From Cytospora piceicola (lineage: Eukaryota > Ascomycota > Sordariomycetes > Diaporthales > Cytosporaceae): a DNA stretch of 64,000 nucleotides. The position numbers and the translations under genes were made by a program. Of this stretch, positions 11,908 through 22,338 are shown in pieces (positions within the stretch are counted from its first letter, which is position 1; each line of letters opens with the position of its first letter). Below the pieces are notes generated by a model. That model was not told the DNA's origin. It saw only the letters and a program-made list of their open reading frames with translations, and did not search any database. The stretch is taken from NCBI GenBank assembly GCA_023375675.1, contig JALQBC010000018.1, positions 186,001-250,000 of the forward strand. The letters run 5' to 3'.

Positions 11908-12400
11908 GTAATTAAGTAACTAAATTACTAGCTACTTTACTAACTAGTTTACTAGCTAATATACTAGCTAGCTTACTAGCTAACCTACTTACTTACTTAC
12001 CTACTTACATACTTACTTACTTATATACTTACTTAATAATTAAATAACTAAATTACTAGCTACTTTACTAACTACTATACTAGTTAATTTACTAGCTAAC
12101 TTACTAGCTAACTTATTAGCTAACTTACTTACCTACTTACTTACCTACTTACTTACTTACTTACCTACCTACTTACTTACCTACTTACTTACTTACTTAC
12201 TTATTTACCTACTTACTTAATAGCTAACTTATTAAATAACCTACTTACTTACTTATCTACTTACTTACTTATTTACTTACTTAATAGCTAATTTACTTAC
12301 TATTTAACTTACTTACTTATTTACTTACTTACTTATAGTTTTACTTATTTACTTATATATTTACTTACTTAATAGCTAACTTACTTACTAACTTACTTAG

Positions 12401-12439
<39 letters not shown>

Positions 12440-12478
12440 TTTAATAGCTAATTTAGTTACTAGCTAATTTATAAACGA

Positions 12479-12509
<31 letters not shown>

Positions 12510-12518
12510 AACTTACTA

Positions 12519-12575
<57 letters not shown>

Positions 12576-13025
12576 TTTACTTATTTACTTATTTAATAGC
12601 GAATCTACTTACTAACTAACTTACTAACTAACTTATTAACTAACTTACTAACTAACTTACTAACTAACTTACTAACTAACTTACTAACTAACTTACTAAC
12701 TAACTTACTTACTTATTTACTTACTTACTTACTTACCTACTTACTTACCTACTTACTTACTTACTTGCTTACTTATTTACTTATTTAATAGCGAATTTAC
12801 TTACTAGCTAACTTATTAACTAATTTACTAATTAACTAACTTACCTACCTACTTACTTACCTACCTACTTACTTACTTACCTACTTACTTACTTACCTAC
12901 TTACCTACTTACTTACTTACCTACTTACTTACTTACCTACTTACTTACTTACTAACTTACTTATTAACTTACTTAATTACTTTAATAATTAACTAACTAA
13001 CTAACTTACTTACTTACTTACTTAC
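10111..13025. repeat. Tetranucleotide-period array in inverted orientation (ACTT)
   Basis: About 2.9 kb of CTTA/CTAG/TTAC units, the reverse complement of the left arrays. It contains its own higher-order repeats, notably a 16-bp ACTTACTAGCTAATTT unit repeated about ten times near 11,165-11,320 and an AACTAACTTACT run near 12,615-12,705. CA and TG are nearly absent. No gene is seen. Confidence 0.88.
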
Positions 13026-13505
13026 TAACTAACTTAATCCGAATCTAAAGGCTTATATAAGCCTTCGGTAAAGAAAAAGGAAGGGAAAGGCTAGGGTTCG
13101 GGTTAAGAACCTTAAGGAACCTAGAGAATTAAAACTATTAGCTTTAATAGTAAGCCTACCTTAAAAACTACGATTTAATTAAATATACCGTTTAATAGCC
13201 CTTTTTCTACAGATTCAGATTTAGGTAACTACGCTTTAATCGGATTAAAACTCGAGCGTGCATCTTAGTTCGAACTTAAGGTCTTCGGTAGAGAAGAAGA
13301 GAGGGAAAGGCTAGGGTTCGGGTTAAAAACTTAAGAAACATAAGAAACCTAAGGAATTAGAACTATTAGCTTTGATAGTAAGCCTACCTTAAGGGCTACG
13401 ATTTAATTAAATATACCGTTTAATAGCCCTTTTTCTATAAATTTAGATTTAAGTAACTTCTTTTTAATTAGGTTAAAACTTAAGCGTGTATCTTAGTTCG
13501 AACTT
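13026..13505 (-). repeat. Two ~230-bp hairpin units, inverted copies
   Basis: Reverse complement of the units at 2.1-2.75 kb. Each has GGTTCGGGTTAAG, the TAGCCC...GGGCTA-type hairpin and ends at CTCGAGCGTGCATCTTAG. The second unit is more mutated (AACTTAAGCGTGTATCTTAG), with C-to-T/G-to-A changes. Confidence 0.8.
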
Positions 13506-13522
13506 AAGGTTTACTGTAGAAA

Positions 13523-13597
13523 GCCTTATCGTAATCGGCTTTATCGTAATCGGCCTTATCGTAATTAGCCTTATTATAATCGGCCTTATCGTAGGCT
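13523..13597. repeat. 15-bp minisatellite, five copies
   Basis: Five consecutive 15-bp units of the GCCTTATCGTAATCG type, with one to three substitutions each. The matching place in the left arm (about 2055-2085, reverse strand) has only about one and a half copies, so the run expanded on this side or contracted on the other. Confidence 0.75.
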
Positions 13598-13599
13598 TT

Positions 13600-13860
13600 A
13601 AAATAACTGTAAGTCTTTAAGCAGGTATTAAAGGCCTTATAATTTCTAGTTCTTTTAGCTATTCGATAGTTAAAAATACTGCTTTTAGTAGCTAATTAAA
13701 TCCTTTAGACAGGTACTATAGCGAATTAGTATAATTATAATTTAAAGCTAATTAGAATTAAAAATAAGTAGTATAAATCTTAAAGGTAATAATTTCTATA
13801 TACTTACCTACCTTATAAAATAAATATTAACTTTCTTAATAGAAGGTATACTTAAAGGCT
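13600..13860 (-). repeat. Unit 'X', RIP-mutated inverted copy
   Basis: Aligns as the reverse complement of about 1794-2040. In a 40-bp sample (13,690-13,730 against the left copy) I count seven differences, all C-to-T or G-to-A, most of them at CA or TG. This fits RIP of one copy while the left copy escaped. Confidence 0.8.
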
Positions 13861-13874
13861 AGCCTTTTATAAAC

Positions 13875-14108
13875 CTTAGTTTTAAACTAAAATATACGTT
13901 TTAGTTTTAATTTAATATAATATAACTTACTTAAATTAAAGATATTTTAAAAAGGGCTATTAAATAGTATATTTAATTAAACAGTAGCCTTTAAAGTAAG
14001 TTTAGTATTAAAGGTAATGCTTTTAGTTCTTTAAGTTTTTAAGGTTCTTAACTTAAACCTTAGCCCTTCTCTCTCTTCCTTTTTATTAAAGGCTTATATA
14101 AGCTTTTA
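13875..14108 (+). repeat. ~220-bp hairpin unit, heavily mutated forward copy
   Basis: Retains the GGGCTATTAAA...TTTAATTAAA core and the pyrimidine-rich end of the tandem units in forward orientation, but CTCGAG and most CA/TG sites are lost. It leads directly into another AAGT array. Confidence 0.7.
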
Positions 14109-14197
14109 AATTTAAATTAAGTAAGTAAACAAGTAGGTATATAAGTATTTAAGTAGGTTAGCTAGTAGGTTAGCTAGTAAGTTAGTTAGTAAGTAGT
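14109..14197. repeat. Tetranucleotide-period array, left of solo LTR
   Basis: AAGT/TTAGCTAG units continuing the right-hand array. The last five bases (GTAGT) are the left target-site duplication of the inserted LTR. Confidence 0.8.
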
Positions 14198-14422
14198 TGT
14201 CACGGTACGAGACATACAAGAGGCTAGGCTCTTAAATCAGGTTTTATTACGAATTTCAATCGAATCGTCGCTACAGAGAAGAAGAAAGAGAAACAGAAAG
14301 GGAAACGTAAGGTTAGCCCTTTAAAGAAAGCCTAAGGTGCAGGTGGGGCTGTCTGCCAGGTGTCACCAGCTGGCCCTAGGGTTAGGGTCAGATGGCACGT
14401 ACAGCCACGCCACGCCGTAACA
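14198..14422 (+). mobile_element. Solo LTR, 225 bp, with 5-bp target duplication
   Basis: Begins TGTCACGG and ends CCGTAACA, imperfect terminal inverted repeats with the TG...CA ends typical of LTRs. It is flanked by direct GTAGT repeats (14,193-14,197 and 14,423-14,427). Base composition is normal, in sharp contrast to the array on both sides, with intact CA/TG sites. It contains a TAGGGTTAGGG stretch. No second LTR or internal coding part is present. The orientation given is arbitrary in the absence of an internal region. Confidence 0.82.
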
Positions 14423-14427
14423 GTAGT

Positions 14428-14700
14428 TAAGTAAGTAAGTAAGTAAATAAACAGGTTAGCTAATAGGTTAGCTAGTATATAAGTAAGTAGGTAGGTAGGT
14501 AAGTAGTTAAGTAAGTAAGTAAATAAGTAAGTAAGTAAGTTAGCTAGTAAGGTAGCTAGTAAGGTAGCTAGTAAGTTAGTTAGTTAGTTATTAAGTAAGT
14601 AGGTAAGTAAGTAGGTAAGTAAGTAAGTTAAGTAGTAAGTAAGTTAACTAGTAAGTAGCTAAGTTAAAAGTAAGTAAGTAGGTAAACAAATAAATAAGTA
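14428..14700. repeat. Tetranucleotide-period array, right of solo LTR
   Basis: Last array of the island, AAGT orientation, ending at hairpin block D. Confidence 0.82.
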
Positions 14701-14702
14701 TT

Positions 14703-14820
14703 TTGCTACTTAAGGCTGCGGCGTATACGATAGAGTAGCTAAAGCGGCGTATCTAGTTCTTAAGTTTCCGATCCTTCTTAACGAAAGGCCTTCTCGGCAG
14801 GCGGTCCTACCGCCCTTCTT
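14703..14820 (+). repeat. Double-hairpin block, copy D, internally deleted
   Basis: Keeps parts of the outer stem (TTAAGGCTGCG, AAGCGGCG) and the distal GGCGGTCCTACCGCC hairpin, but the inner GTAACGCCC stem is lost. It is the last AT-island landmark before ordinary sequence. Confidence 0.75.
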
Positions 14821-14995
14821 TAGTGTTATAAGATCTACAGTGATAACAAGGTTCAAAGCTTTAGAAATAGCAGTAATATAGCCGAGATATAGCTTAAGAT
14901 ATGTAGTTTAAGTATCCTGGCCAGATTATGAAAATACGCCTAGACTGTGCACTATAACCTATACAGCTTTCGAAATATGTAATCGCTGTTAATAG

Positions 14996-15035
14996 CGCCT
15001 TGTAAAACAAAACGATAACCTTCCAAACGGAAGGC
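14996..15035 (-). repeat. Inverted copy of the first 39 bp of unit X; right edge of the island
   Basis: Reverse complement reads GCCTTCCGTTTGGAAGGTT and then TTGTTTTACAAGGCG, closely matching 1794-1832. The 175 bp between block D and here has no match I can see elsewhere in the window. Sequence composition becomes ordinary after this point. Confidence 0.65.
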
Positions 15036-15296
15036 ATTTTGCTAGATCCTACAGGGCCCTTGCCTTACATCGACAGTGGAACGCAGTCTGGGAAATTGAT
15101 TTACACCACATACTTTATTTTTTGGACGACCTATCTGTCTTTTTCTTGCTACGGTCTCCACCGACTCGCATCCCATTCTTCCAAAAGACGAACCATGTGA
15201 GGTTCCTACACACCGTGGCTATGCTGAGAAGCCAAAAGACAGAGTCAAAAGAACACAAGGTCTAAGTGAGCCAATCTCGCCATATGCCGGGATGGG

Positions 15297-16974
15297 TCAG
15301 TTGAACGAGATGAAATCCCCTTCGAAGTCCACGGGGTCTTCATCGCCGACAAACTCTTCGACCTCGTCAGAATCAACGTCATCGCTGCTGACCGAGTCGC
15401 TGCCATCGTCGCTGGACAGGTCATCCTCATCACCATTGGTAGCCGTCTGCTCAAGAGCGGCGTTGGCCTTCCGGAGGACGCTTGCCCTCTCGCGATGGGG
15501 AAGTTTACAACCCTTGGTGTTACAGACACCGGTGTTGCTGAAGTCTGGGCATTCGAAAGCATGGCGATCGGGGCAGCTGATGCCCTTGTCACAGTACCCG
15601 TAGAAGCCAAAAGACCGGCAGACCGGAGCACCTGGAAGCAGAGTACGATGAGTATACTGGCATTCGGCTGCCCTGCAGTTTCCCTTGGCGTAGTGCACAC
15701 AATGGGGAGTGCGTTCGGGGATGAGATCGTGGGACAGGTCACACTGATCACCAGCGGTACACGAGCCCTTTTGCAGCAAGTCTTTGCATGCGGAAACCTT
15801 GGCGGGATCGTGGGTGAAGCGACACATGGGGCCCTTCGGACAAGAACCTATGGACGGTTGGAAATGGTCAGTTATGATTGTCCCTGGCCTGCCACCTAGA
15901 CATGTCTTCTGTCAGTGCAGAGAAACGGGGATCGTGAAGGGAGATACCGGTATTTGAAAAGTTTCGGCAAGGAACGTTGACCTTCTTGACGGCGGCAGAT
16001 CGTCTGGAGTTTCTTGTTGTCAGCATATGGGCATCGCCTGGGCGGGTGACATACCGCTGGGCCTTCACTATCGCCTGGCGATACATGTTGCCATTCTTGG
16101 ATCGGTAGAACTTGACGCCTCCAATAAAGGCCATCTTAGGCGTTGCCTTGGGGCCGTTGATGTCATCTGGACAGAGGTGAGCAGTGACACGTACGTGGCG
16201 GAGAAGAGGCAAAGACGCACCAGGAACCTTGACTAGTTTGCTGCCGTCGTTGGTGACTCTAAAGCGGATGCCCTCGACGACGACTTCGTAAACGGGGGCT
16301 GCTGCAGGATTAGCAGAGACAATGGATGGGTTGGCTGTTCGCTTGAGATGGTTCAAGATCTGAGCGCGTTCTCGGGCCTCCTTTTGGTGATGTTTCTGGA
16401 GCTTCGTCTGTTGGATGGCCTTCGCACGCGCCTCGGTCTGCTCCTGGTAGATATTGGTGTTTATCAACTGAAGATGGCGATCGGTTCTCGTAACCCAGGA
16501 AGGAGACGTGCCGTCCGAAGCAGAGGCCGTGTCGCCGTTGGAGTTGTTTGCGCCTGAAGGGTTGTTGAGAACGAGGGACCTGTGCCTGTGGACAGGGGCC
16601 TTGCCGACTCGATAACCTCCCCGTCCTGGGACAGGATAGGGCGCCTGACCACGATAATATCCACCTCTTCCATAGGCTGGCAGTTTGTAGGCTATGTCAA
16701 TCGAAGATTCGATCAGAGTAAGAATGGTACAAGACATACAGCGAGAGGGACCAGGCGGTGGTGGTGGTGTCGAAGCGATGCCGGCCTGCTGATTCTTGGC
16801 GCGATTGATTTGACCTGCTTGGGAGTCAGATATACTGACCTTGGAGGTAACAAAAAGAAGTCAGAGGGTGGGGGAGGGAAGGGAGTCTGCCCATTGATCA
16901 CAAGGTGCAAATGAACCGAACCTACCTGCCAGGAGGCTAATCTGCTCCATCAATTTCTGTTCCTCATCTGACAT
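15297..16974 (-). CDS. Five-finger CCCH zinc-finger protein (ZC3H3-like)
   Basis: Predicted exons (minus strand) 16,974-16,926, 16,814-16,740, 16,676-15,948 and 15,847-15,297 give 467 residues; all junctions are GT/AG and keep frame. The first 280 residues are low-complexity (poly-Pro, Gly-Arg-Tyr-rich YGRGGYYRG) followed by a helical Gln/Lys segment. The last third carries five consecutive CCCH fingers: the first spans the exon 3/4 junction (C-x8-C-x5-C-x3-H, ending MCRFTH), then ones ending CDLSH, CQYTH, CPDRH and CKLPH. The C-terminus is acidic and Ser-rich. Five tandem fingers in this layout resemble ZC3H3-type proteins linked to mRNA 3'-end processing and export, so nuclear RNA binding is likely (inference). 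The start follows from the MSDEEQKLMEQ exon. It is the first gene beside the repeat island. Confidence 0.88.
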
Positions 16975-17667
16975 GATGACTGAGTTCTAATGGCACAGGA
17001 AAATGTGGGTGGTTGTCGTAGGAAAGGAAAAACAGGCACGTTGAGCCTGGAGTATGTGTGGATTTGAAGGTGAGGTAGGTTGGAGTGTTTGTTGCGGCAG
17101 AACAAAGACGCAGGTGATAAAGAGGCAGGCTCATATAAAGTGACTATCGTAGTTGTACTTTGGTACATACCTAGGTAGTATCACTTGTAAATTGAGAAGT
17201 TGCCGTAGACGATAAGGCACGTGCCAATTAGTACCAGATAAGACATTACATCATCAATCAAACCTTCCTACATACCTACCTAGGGTTACTACATGGTATA
17301 CCTACCTAGGTACTTAGGTAGGTAGGTATATTCATATTACAAGTTTCAGTTGCCTATGTACCTAGGTAACTAACAACTTTTCCCCTTTAAGTCACTGCGA
17401 AGCACCTTGGACGCCAGTAGGTCTCTGAAAGCAGACAGACAGCCTGAACAACAAAGACTTGCCCCAGCCCCTCCAAGGTTGCCTACAAACGGCCCATTAC
17501 GTAAGCCGGGAGCTCAACCGCGACGCGACCGCGACCACATCTGCATCCTCGCGACTCCAGCCTCGCCCTTACACTTACAGACAGCAACGATAATCCTCGT
17601 CCACCCGTGGTCACCAAATCCTCCGACTACCTCTCCCACCCAAGTACTAATTGTGGAGGCGATCAAT
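16975..17667. promoter_or_regulatory. Divergent promoter region between the CCCH gene and TFG2
   Basis: About 690 bp between two start codons on opposite strands. It contains a cluster of TACCTAGGTA-type palindromes (about 17,166-17,365), including a run of several within 80 bp, and a pyrimidine-rich leader upstream of TFG2. No TATA box is obvious. The reading frame is open upstream of the TFG2 ATG but looks like leader sequence. Confidence 0.5.
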
Positions 17668-19005
17668 ATGGCGGAACAAGTCTCTATCAAGCCCGACCCG
17701 GCTATCAAGCCCGACCCGGCACTCAAGCCCGACCCTGACGCTATGGACGGCACTTCACCCATGGCCGTCGATGCATACGAAGACGATGTTGGCGATCTAG
17801 ACCTTGAATTTTACAACCAAGTTGATTTCAACGGCACCCAGAGTGCTCAAGATCAGCTGTTCATGGCTCGAGTGCCTACATATGTCTGGGGTGCCTGGGA
17901 CAAGATTGACGATGACACTCCAATCGAGATTGGAAAGCTTCGCGTCTGGAGCGAGCCCGACAAGAAGCAGGGAACCAAGGTGAGCCGCCGAGCCGTGTGG
18001 CTGATTGAACGGCTAAGGTTGGCCCCAGAAGACTGACTTTTACATTCTACTGCAGCGGAAAATGAAGCTGCTACTTAAGAACAATGTCCCCAACCACCAA
18101 GGCATTCCCCGCGAATATGATCTCGTCGACACGGACTCAGCCGTCAGCAACACCTTCATCTTCAACGAGTCTGACCTCGAGGGCTTCAAAAACAAGAACA
18201 AGTTGCGCAAGCAGGCTGCTGACCAGGGAATCCCCTCTTACCTGATGCGGGCCAAGGTCGACAAGTCAGCCCAGCCCGACGCTCGCGGCGGTCGCCGAGG
18301 AAGGGGCCGCGATACATTCCGCCAGATGATCCCCAGTACGTCTTTTCACTCAATCCCGCAGTGTCCAATGTGTCGGGGAATACGTGATCTAACTTGGACT
18401 GCAGAGAAAACGGCTATCTACGGACGCGTTTCACAGGAGGTCCACATGAACCCGATAGGTTCGAACTTTTCCTCCCCGAAAGTGTGAGATGGGTCTATTT
18501 ACTGACGGCATCCACAGATAACCCTGAGACGGCATATCTCATGGCTGTGCGCGCACAAGACCAAGTAACCCCGAAGAACACCACCCAGATCATCGACCGT
18601 TTCGCCGTCACCAGCAACGTCGTCCAAGCCGGCACGGTCCAAGCGACCAAGACCTTCGAGAACTTCATCAAGGACACACGGAAGCAAACAAAGAAGGCCA
18701 AGGCTGACGCTAAGACTGCTCGTATGCCCGAGAACGAGCTGTTTGACAAGATCTTCCAGTGCTTCAGACAATACAATTACTGGTCGCTCAAGGCTCTTCG
18801 TGCTGCGATTCCCCAGCCCGAGGTCTACTTGCGATCAACGTTGGAAAAGGTGGCTGACCTGCACAAGAGTGGAAGGTTCGCCAACAACTGGAGTCTGAAG
18901 GAGGAGCACCGGTCCATTGGTGAACAAGCTGTCGCAGAGGCGGCCCCGAACGTCGATAACGTTGATGAGGATTCCGAAGATGAGGAGATGGAAGACGTGG
19001 TCTAA
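17668..19005 (+). CDS. TFG2: Transcription initiation factor TFIIF subunit beta (Tfg2/RAP30)
   Basis: Exons 17,668-17,979, 18,056-18,335, 18,405-18,458 and 18,518-19,005 give 377 residues. The N-terminus holds a triplicated KPDP repeat and an acidic segment, then the TFIIF dimerisation region (VPTYVWGAWDKI, IEIGKLRVW, YDLVDT). A basic Gly-Arg patch (GGRRGRGRD) precedes GRVSQEV, and the C-terminal winged helix (NELFDKIFQCFRQYNYWSLKALR) is followed by an acidic tail. Tfg2 partners Tfg1 to form TFIIF, which binds RNA polymerase II in the nucleus. The third intron starts with GTTCGA, an unusual donor, chosen because it alone keeps the conserved MNPIDNPETAYLM in frame. The start at MAEQVSIKPDP is preferred over an upstream in-frame ATG at 17,407, whose extension is unlike the family. 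Confidence 0.93.
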
Positions 19006-19708
19006 GTTAGTTGTCTTCCCACGTCAAGATTTGCTGCGCATGGTCGATGGTGCAGTGTGAAACGCCGGCGGCCCGATGTTTGCCATATGTTTCGTCAACT
19101 TGGGCGCGCAAAATTGCTCAAGTATGTCACACAGTGTGGCCTAATTCTGGGACTGAGCCCAGGCAACCCATGAGGCTTTCTCACTGCACGGGACAACATC
19201 GGCATGCGACTCAACCTGTTCAGCCTTGTCAAAGTGTTATGGTCGAAGGAGCGTGACAGCCTCCGATGAGCAGCACCGAATGCACTTCGAATCATTTGAG
19301 AAGGGTCCTTCGTAGGCCATGTTTGATGGTCAGCGGTAGCACAGACTCGTCGATGCGAGGACAAAACAGGAGCGCATTTCTCGTATGAAACGCTTGTGGC
19401 ATTGCAACGAAGCAAAGCAGTTGCACGGTGTTGGGTCAAGAGACTAATTTCAGTCTGCATGGAAGTTGTCCTTCGTTATAACCGAAAAATGATACCCCTA
19501 ATTCTGATAGTACGGTGACCTAAGACAGGGCGACAATGAACGGGCATTTCTACTGCTATTATAGCCACAATACGTTTCACACTGTTCATATTCATGTGCT
19601 CGCCTCCACAAAACCACCTCATGCTTATTTGGCCGTGGCGGCAGCTGGGAAAGGGCTTGCTGCTTAGACCTGGATTTATCTTATGTCTTTCTCACAGAAC
19701 GAACGTTC
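19006..19708. other. Intergenic region between convergent TFG2 and YVC1
   Basis: Shared 3' flank of two convergent genes. Short open frames occur on both strands but none has intron signals, a good start context or a recognisable product. Confidence 0.5.
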
Positions 19709-22338
19709 TTACTGCTTGTCTGCAGTCCGATCCAAATCGCCTAAGGTGCCTGTCCTTCCAGCCGCCGCCTCGTCATCCCCTTCCATGCTCGTGGTATCTT
19801 CAATGACTCCCACCAATTTAGCAAGCATTCCCTCGATCCTTGAATTGCTCTCCTCTAGCACCGCCATTCTAGTTGTCAAACTCGACATTTCCTCACTGTC
19901 GTTTAAGATCCCCTGCAATTCCTGCCTCAGCCCAGGGAACGGCGCCAAACTGTCCCTTCTGCTGAGGGTCCTTCCTGGCGATTTTGGCGTTTGCCGTCCG
20001 TCCGAGGGAGTCGTCAATCGTCCGTCCGAGTGAGCTGTGCCTGGCATATCGCCCGCATCCTTTGTCGTCCCGTCGCCGTCGACTCCATCACGCCGTTGCT
20101 GTTGGTTTTGCTTGCGTTTCCTGATGATGTTTTGCAAAGTCATCGAGTCTGCGGTCGTATTCCGTTGAAACTGCCGCCGAATCATGTGGTGTGTCAGCTC
20201 ATCATCCACGGCAATCGCCTCCTCGATCTCGTCCGGCGGCGGCAGAGAAAACACGGTATGGATGTCACCGTGCGTCGTGATACGCCACTTCTCCCAGAAT
20301 CGGTGCCACTTCCTTTCGCCGCCATCTCCAGCCGTGGACTTGCTGCCCGGAGGAGACACGGGCCAGAGGATCCGCCTCTCTACCGCGGCGATAATGAGGA
20401 GCAGAGGCAGGTTGAGCAGTCGTACAGCGGCGACGTGGATCTTGTGGAACCACCGGGGGCTGACGACGAACTTGAGCGGGACGAGTACGAAGAGAGCGAG
20501 GATGTTGAAGGGTGGCTGATACGCGAAAATAGCATCGCTCTTGACGCCCTCAAGGGTCTGAACTGCGTGGCGGTATTGGACCTCCGCCGCGGCGTTCGAG
20601 ACGATGGTGCTGAATGTATGTGAGAGCATGGAAACAAGGATGGTAAGGAAGAGGGTGTTTCCCAGGAAGGCAAAGGTTACCATCAGACAAGGGCCCAGGA
20701 TCCAGTGGAACTCGGGGCCCTTCTGAATCCCGGTCCCATCCAGCCCGAACCAGATCCACAGCATCCATTTGCTCACTGTGATGGTTGGGTAGCCGCCTTC
20801 CCCGAGCCAGATCAACGACATCAGGAAGCCAGCAAAACACCAGGCTGCGAGGGCGGTCAACATGGTGAAATCCATTACCATTGCCCTCAGGCAAACAAAA
20901 AGTAGGTTGTTTGAGAGGAGGTTGAAGGCGAGGCGGGGGATAAGAACAGGGGCGCCCATGGCGAGGACGTCGAGGGCTTGTTGGCCATATCCAGCTGCAG
21001 GTATGTCGTCGACCCGCCATCCATGGATTCGCAGCGCGAGATAGACATAAAATATGACGCCAAAGGCCACGTCCAGAAAGGACCACAAATTTTGGGTGTA
21101 GACGTGCCTGCGTGTGGGAATTATCAGCCATGATCACTGTAGAACGGCAAGGAGAGGGCCTGTTGCTACTTACCATCCGTGCTCTAAGATTGTGGCGAAG
21201 TTATCCAACACCCACCCAAACGCATACACAGAAAAAGCAACCTCAAAGACAGAGAAGGTTGTGGGGTCCCTCTCGGCCATAAACAAGACATAAAGAACCA
21301 AGAGGATTATGAACTGCATGATTTCCAAGATGTTCCTCGTCCTAGGAACGATCAAGCGGTACTGGTTGAGCAGCGGCGCCGCCCTCGGATCATACATCGA
21401 AATGGGTTTCTGCTTGTACCGGTCGGGGATGATGTCCATGAAGCTACTGGGTGTATAGATCACACGGCCTTCGTAGATAGCATTAACAACCTTCTGGCAA
21501 GATGTCGAGCTCAGGAAGAGCTTGCTCTCGCTCAGAATGGCGATCTCGAGGGCGGGCAGTGTCGCATGGTAATTCCAGGAAGGGGAGGATGATGACTCTG
21601 GACGAATGTCGGCGGGTGCATTCTGAAAAGGTTCGAAGCCAGCAACAAGAATATGGGCCAGGACGAGCAGACCATCTGGCCCTTCGTTATCCTCGCTATA
21701 GCGCCTGAGTATGCGAGTGGCGACGAGCTCGCAAAGAGTGGCACGGGCGTGGTTCACGTTCTGCCTGTTATTCATATGGGATTGCTCGTGCAAGAACTGA
21801 GTGCGATTCACGAGGAGGCAGTACACTAGGCGACCACAGGACCTTAGTTGCCTGATGTGGAGAGGGGAGACAGGCATACGGATTGCTTACCGATAGATAT
21901 GTCGTCCAGCTCATACAGCTTGTCGACCTATTATTGCGAGTATTAGTTTATACACTCAACACATGTCGGTGCAAAAGATGATGGCAAAGGGATATGAAGA
22001 CATACCAACGGCCGTATCACGGACACGTTTATCCTCACATCCCTCAACTGCTCCAAGCTCATATAGTCCTCGACGATGGAGACGATGTCTCGCCTGATAC
22101 GATGAATGTTGGTATAAACCGGTAGGTAAGAGTGGGGGTTCGGCACGCAGGAGAAGACTGGATCGAACTCGGGTTCAAGGCCCATTTGACTTCTGTTTCT
22201 GAGTAAGGGCAATCGCTCGGGCTCTTGGATCTGGAGATGTCTTTTACCCCGGGAGGAGGAAGTCCGGCCTGGAGCCTGTCCATCATCATGACATTTTTGT
22301 CCCGGCGATATCGCGGGTTCTAACGGAGGAAATTCCAT
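19709..22338 (-). CDS. YVC1: Vacuolar TRP-type calcium channel (Yvc1/TRPY1-like)
   Basis: Exons 22,338-22,006, 21,927-21,891, 21,825-21,174 and 21,107-19,709 give 806 residues. The N-terminal cytosolic region (RRDIVSIVEDYMSLEQLRDVRINVSVIRPLV) matches the fungal Yvc1 family. Several hydrophobic segments follow from about residue 300 (IMQFIILLVLYVLF, VAFSVYAFGWVL, WSFLDVAFGVIFYVYLAL, LLSNNLLFVCLRAM). The WFGLDGTG pore-region motif precedes the last helix (LGPCLMVTFAFLGNTLFLTILV). The long C-terminal tail is hydrophilic with an acidic DDEL segment and an SRIEGMLAKL coiled-coil-like end. Yvc1 releases vacuolar calcium in response to stretch and cytosolic calcium (family knowledge). The second exon is only 37 nt. 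The third acceptor (GCCTAG before TGTACTGC) was chosen because an earlier AG leads to a stop. Confidence 0.92.

Noticed and set aside
14375..14395. TAGGGTTAGGG inside the solo LTR and CCCTAACCCTA near 5283: possible telomere repeats
   Set aside because: Only one and a half to two units each and no tandem TTAGGG array; the first is part of an LTR with clear ends. I also compared the 5.2-5.3 kb stretch with the LTR as a possible RIP-decayed copy and the match does not extend.
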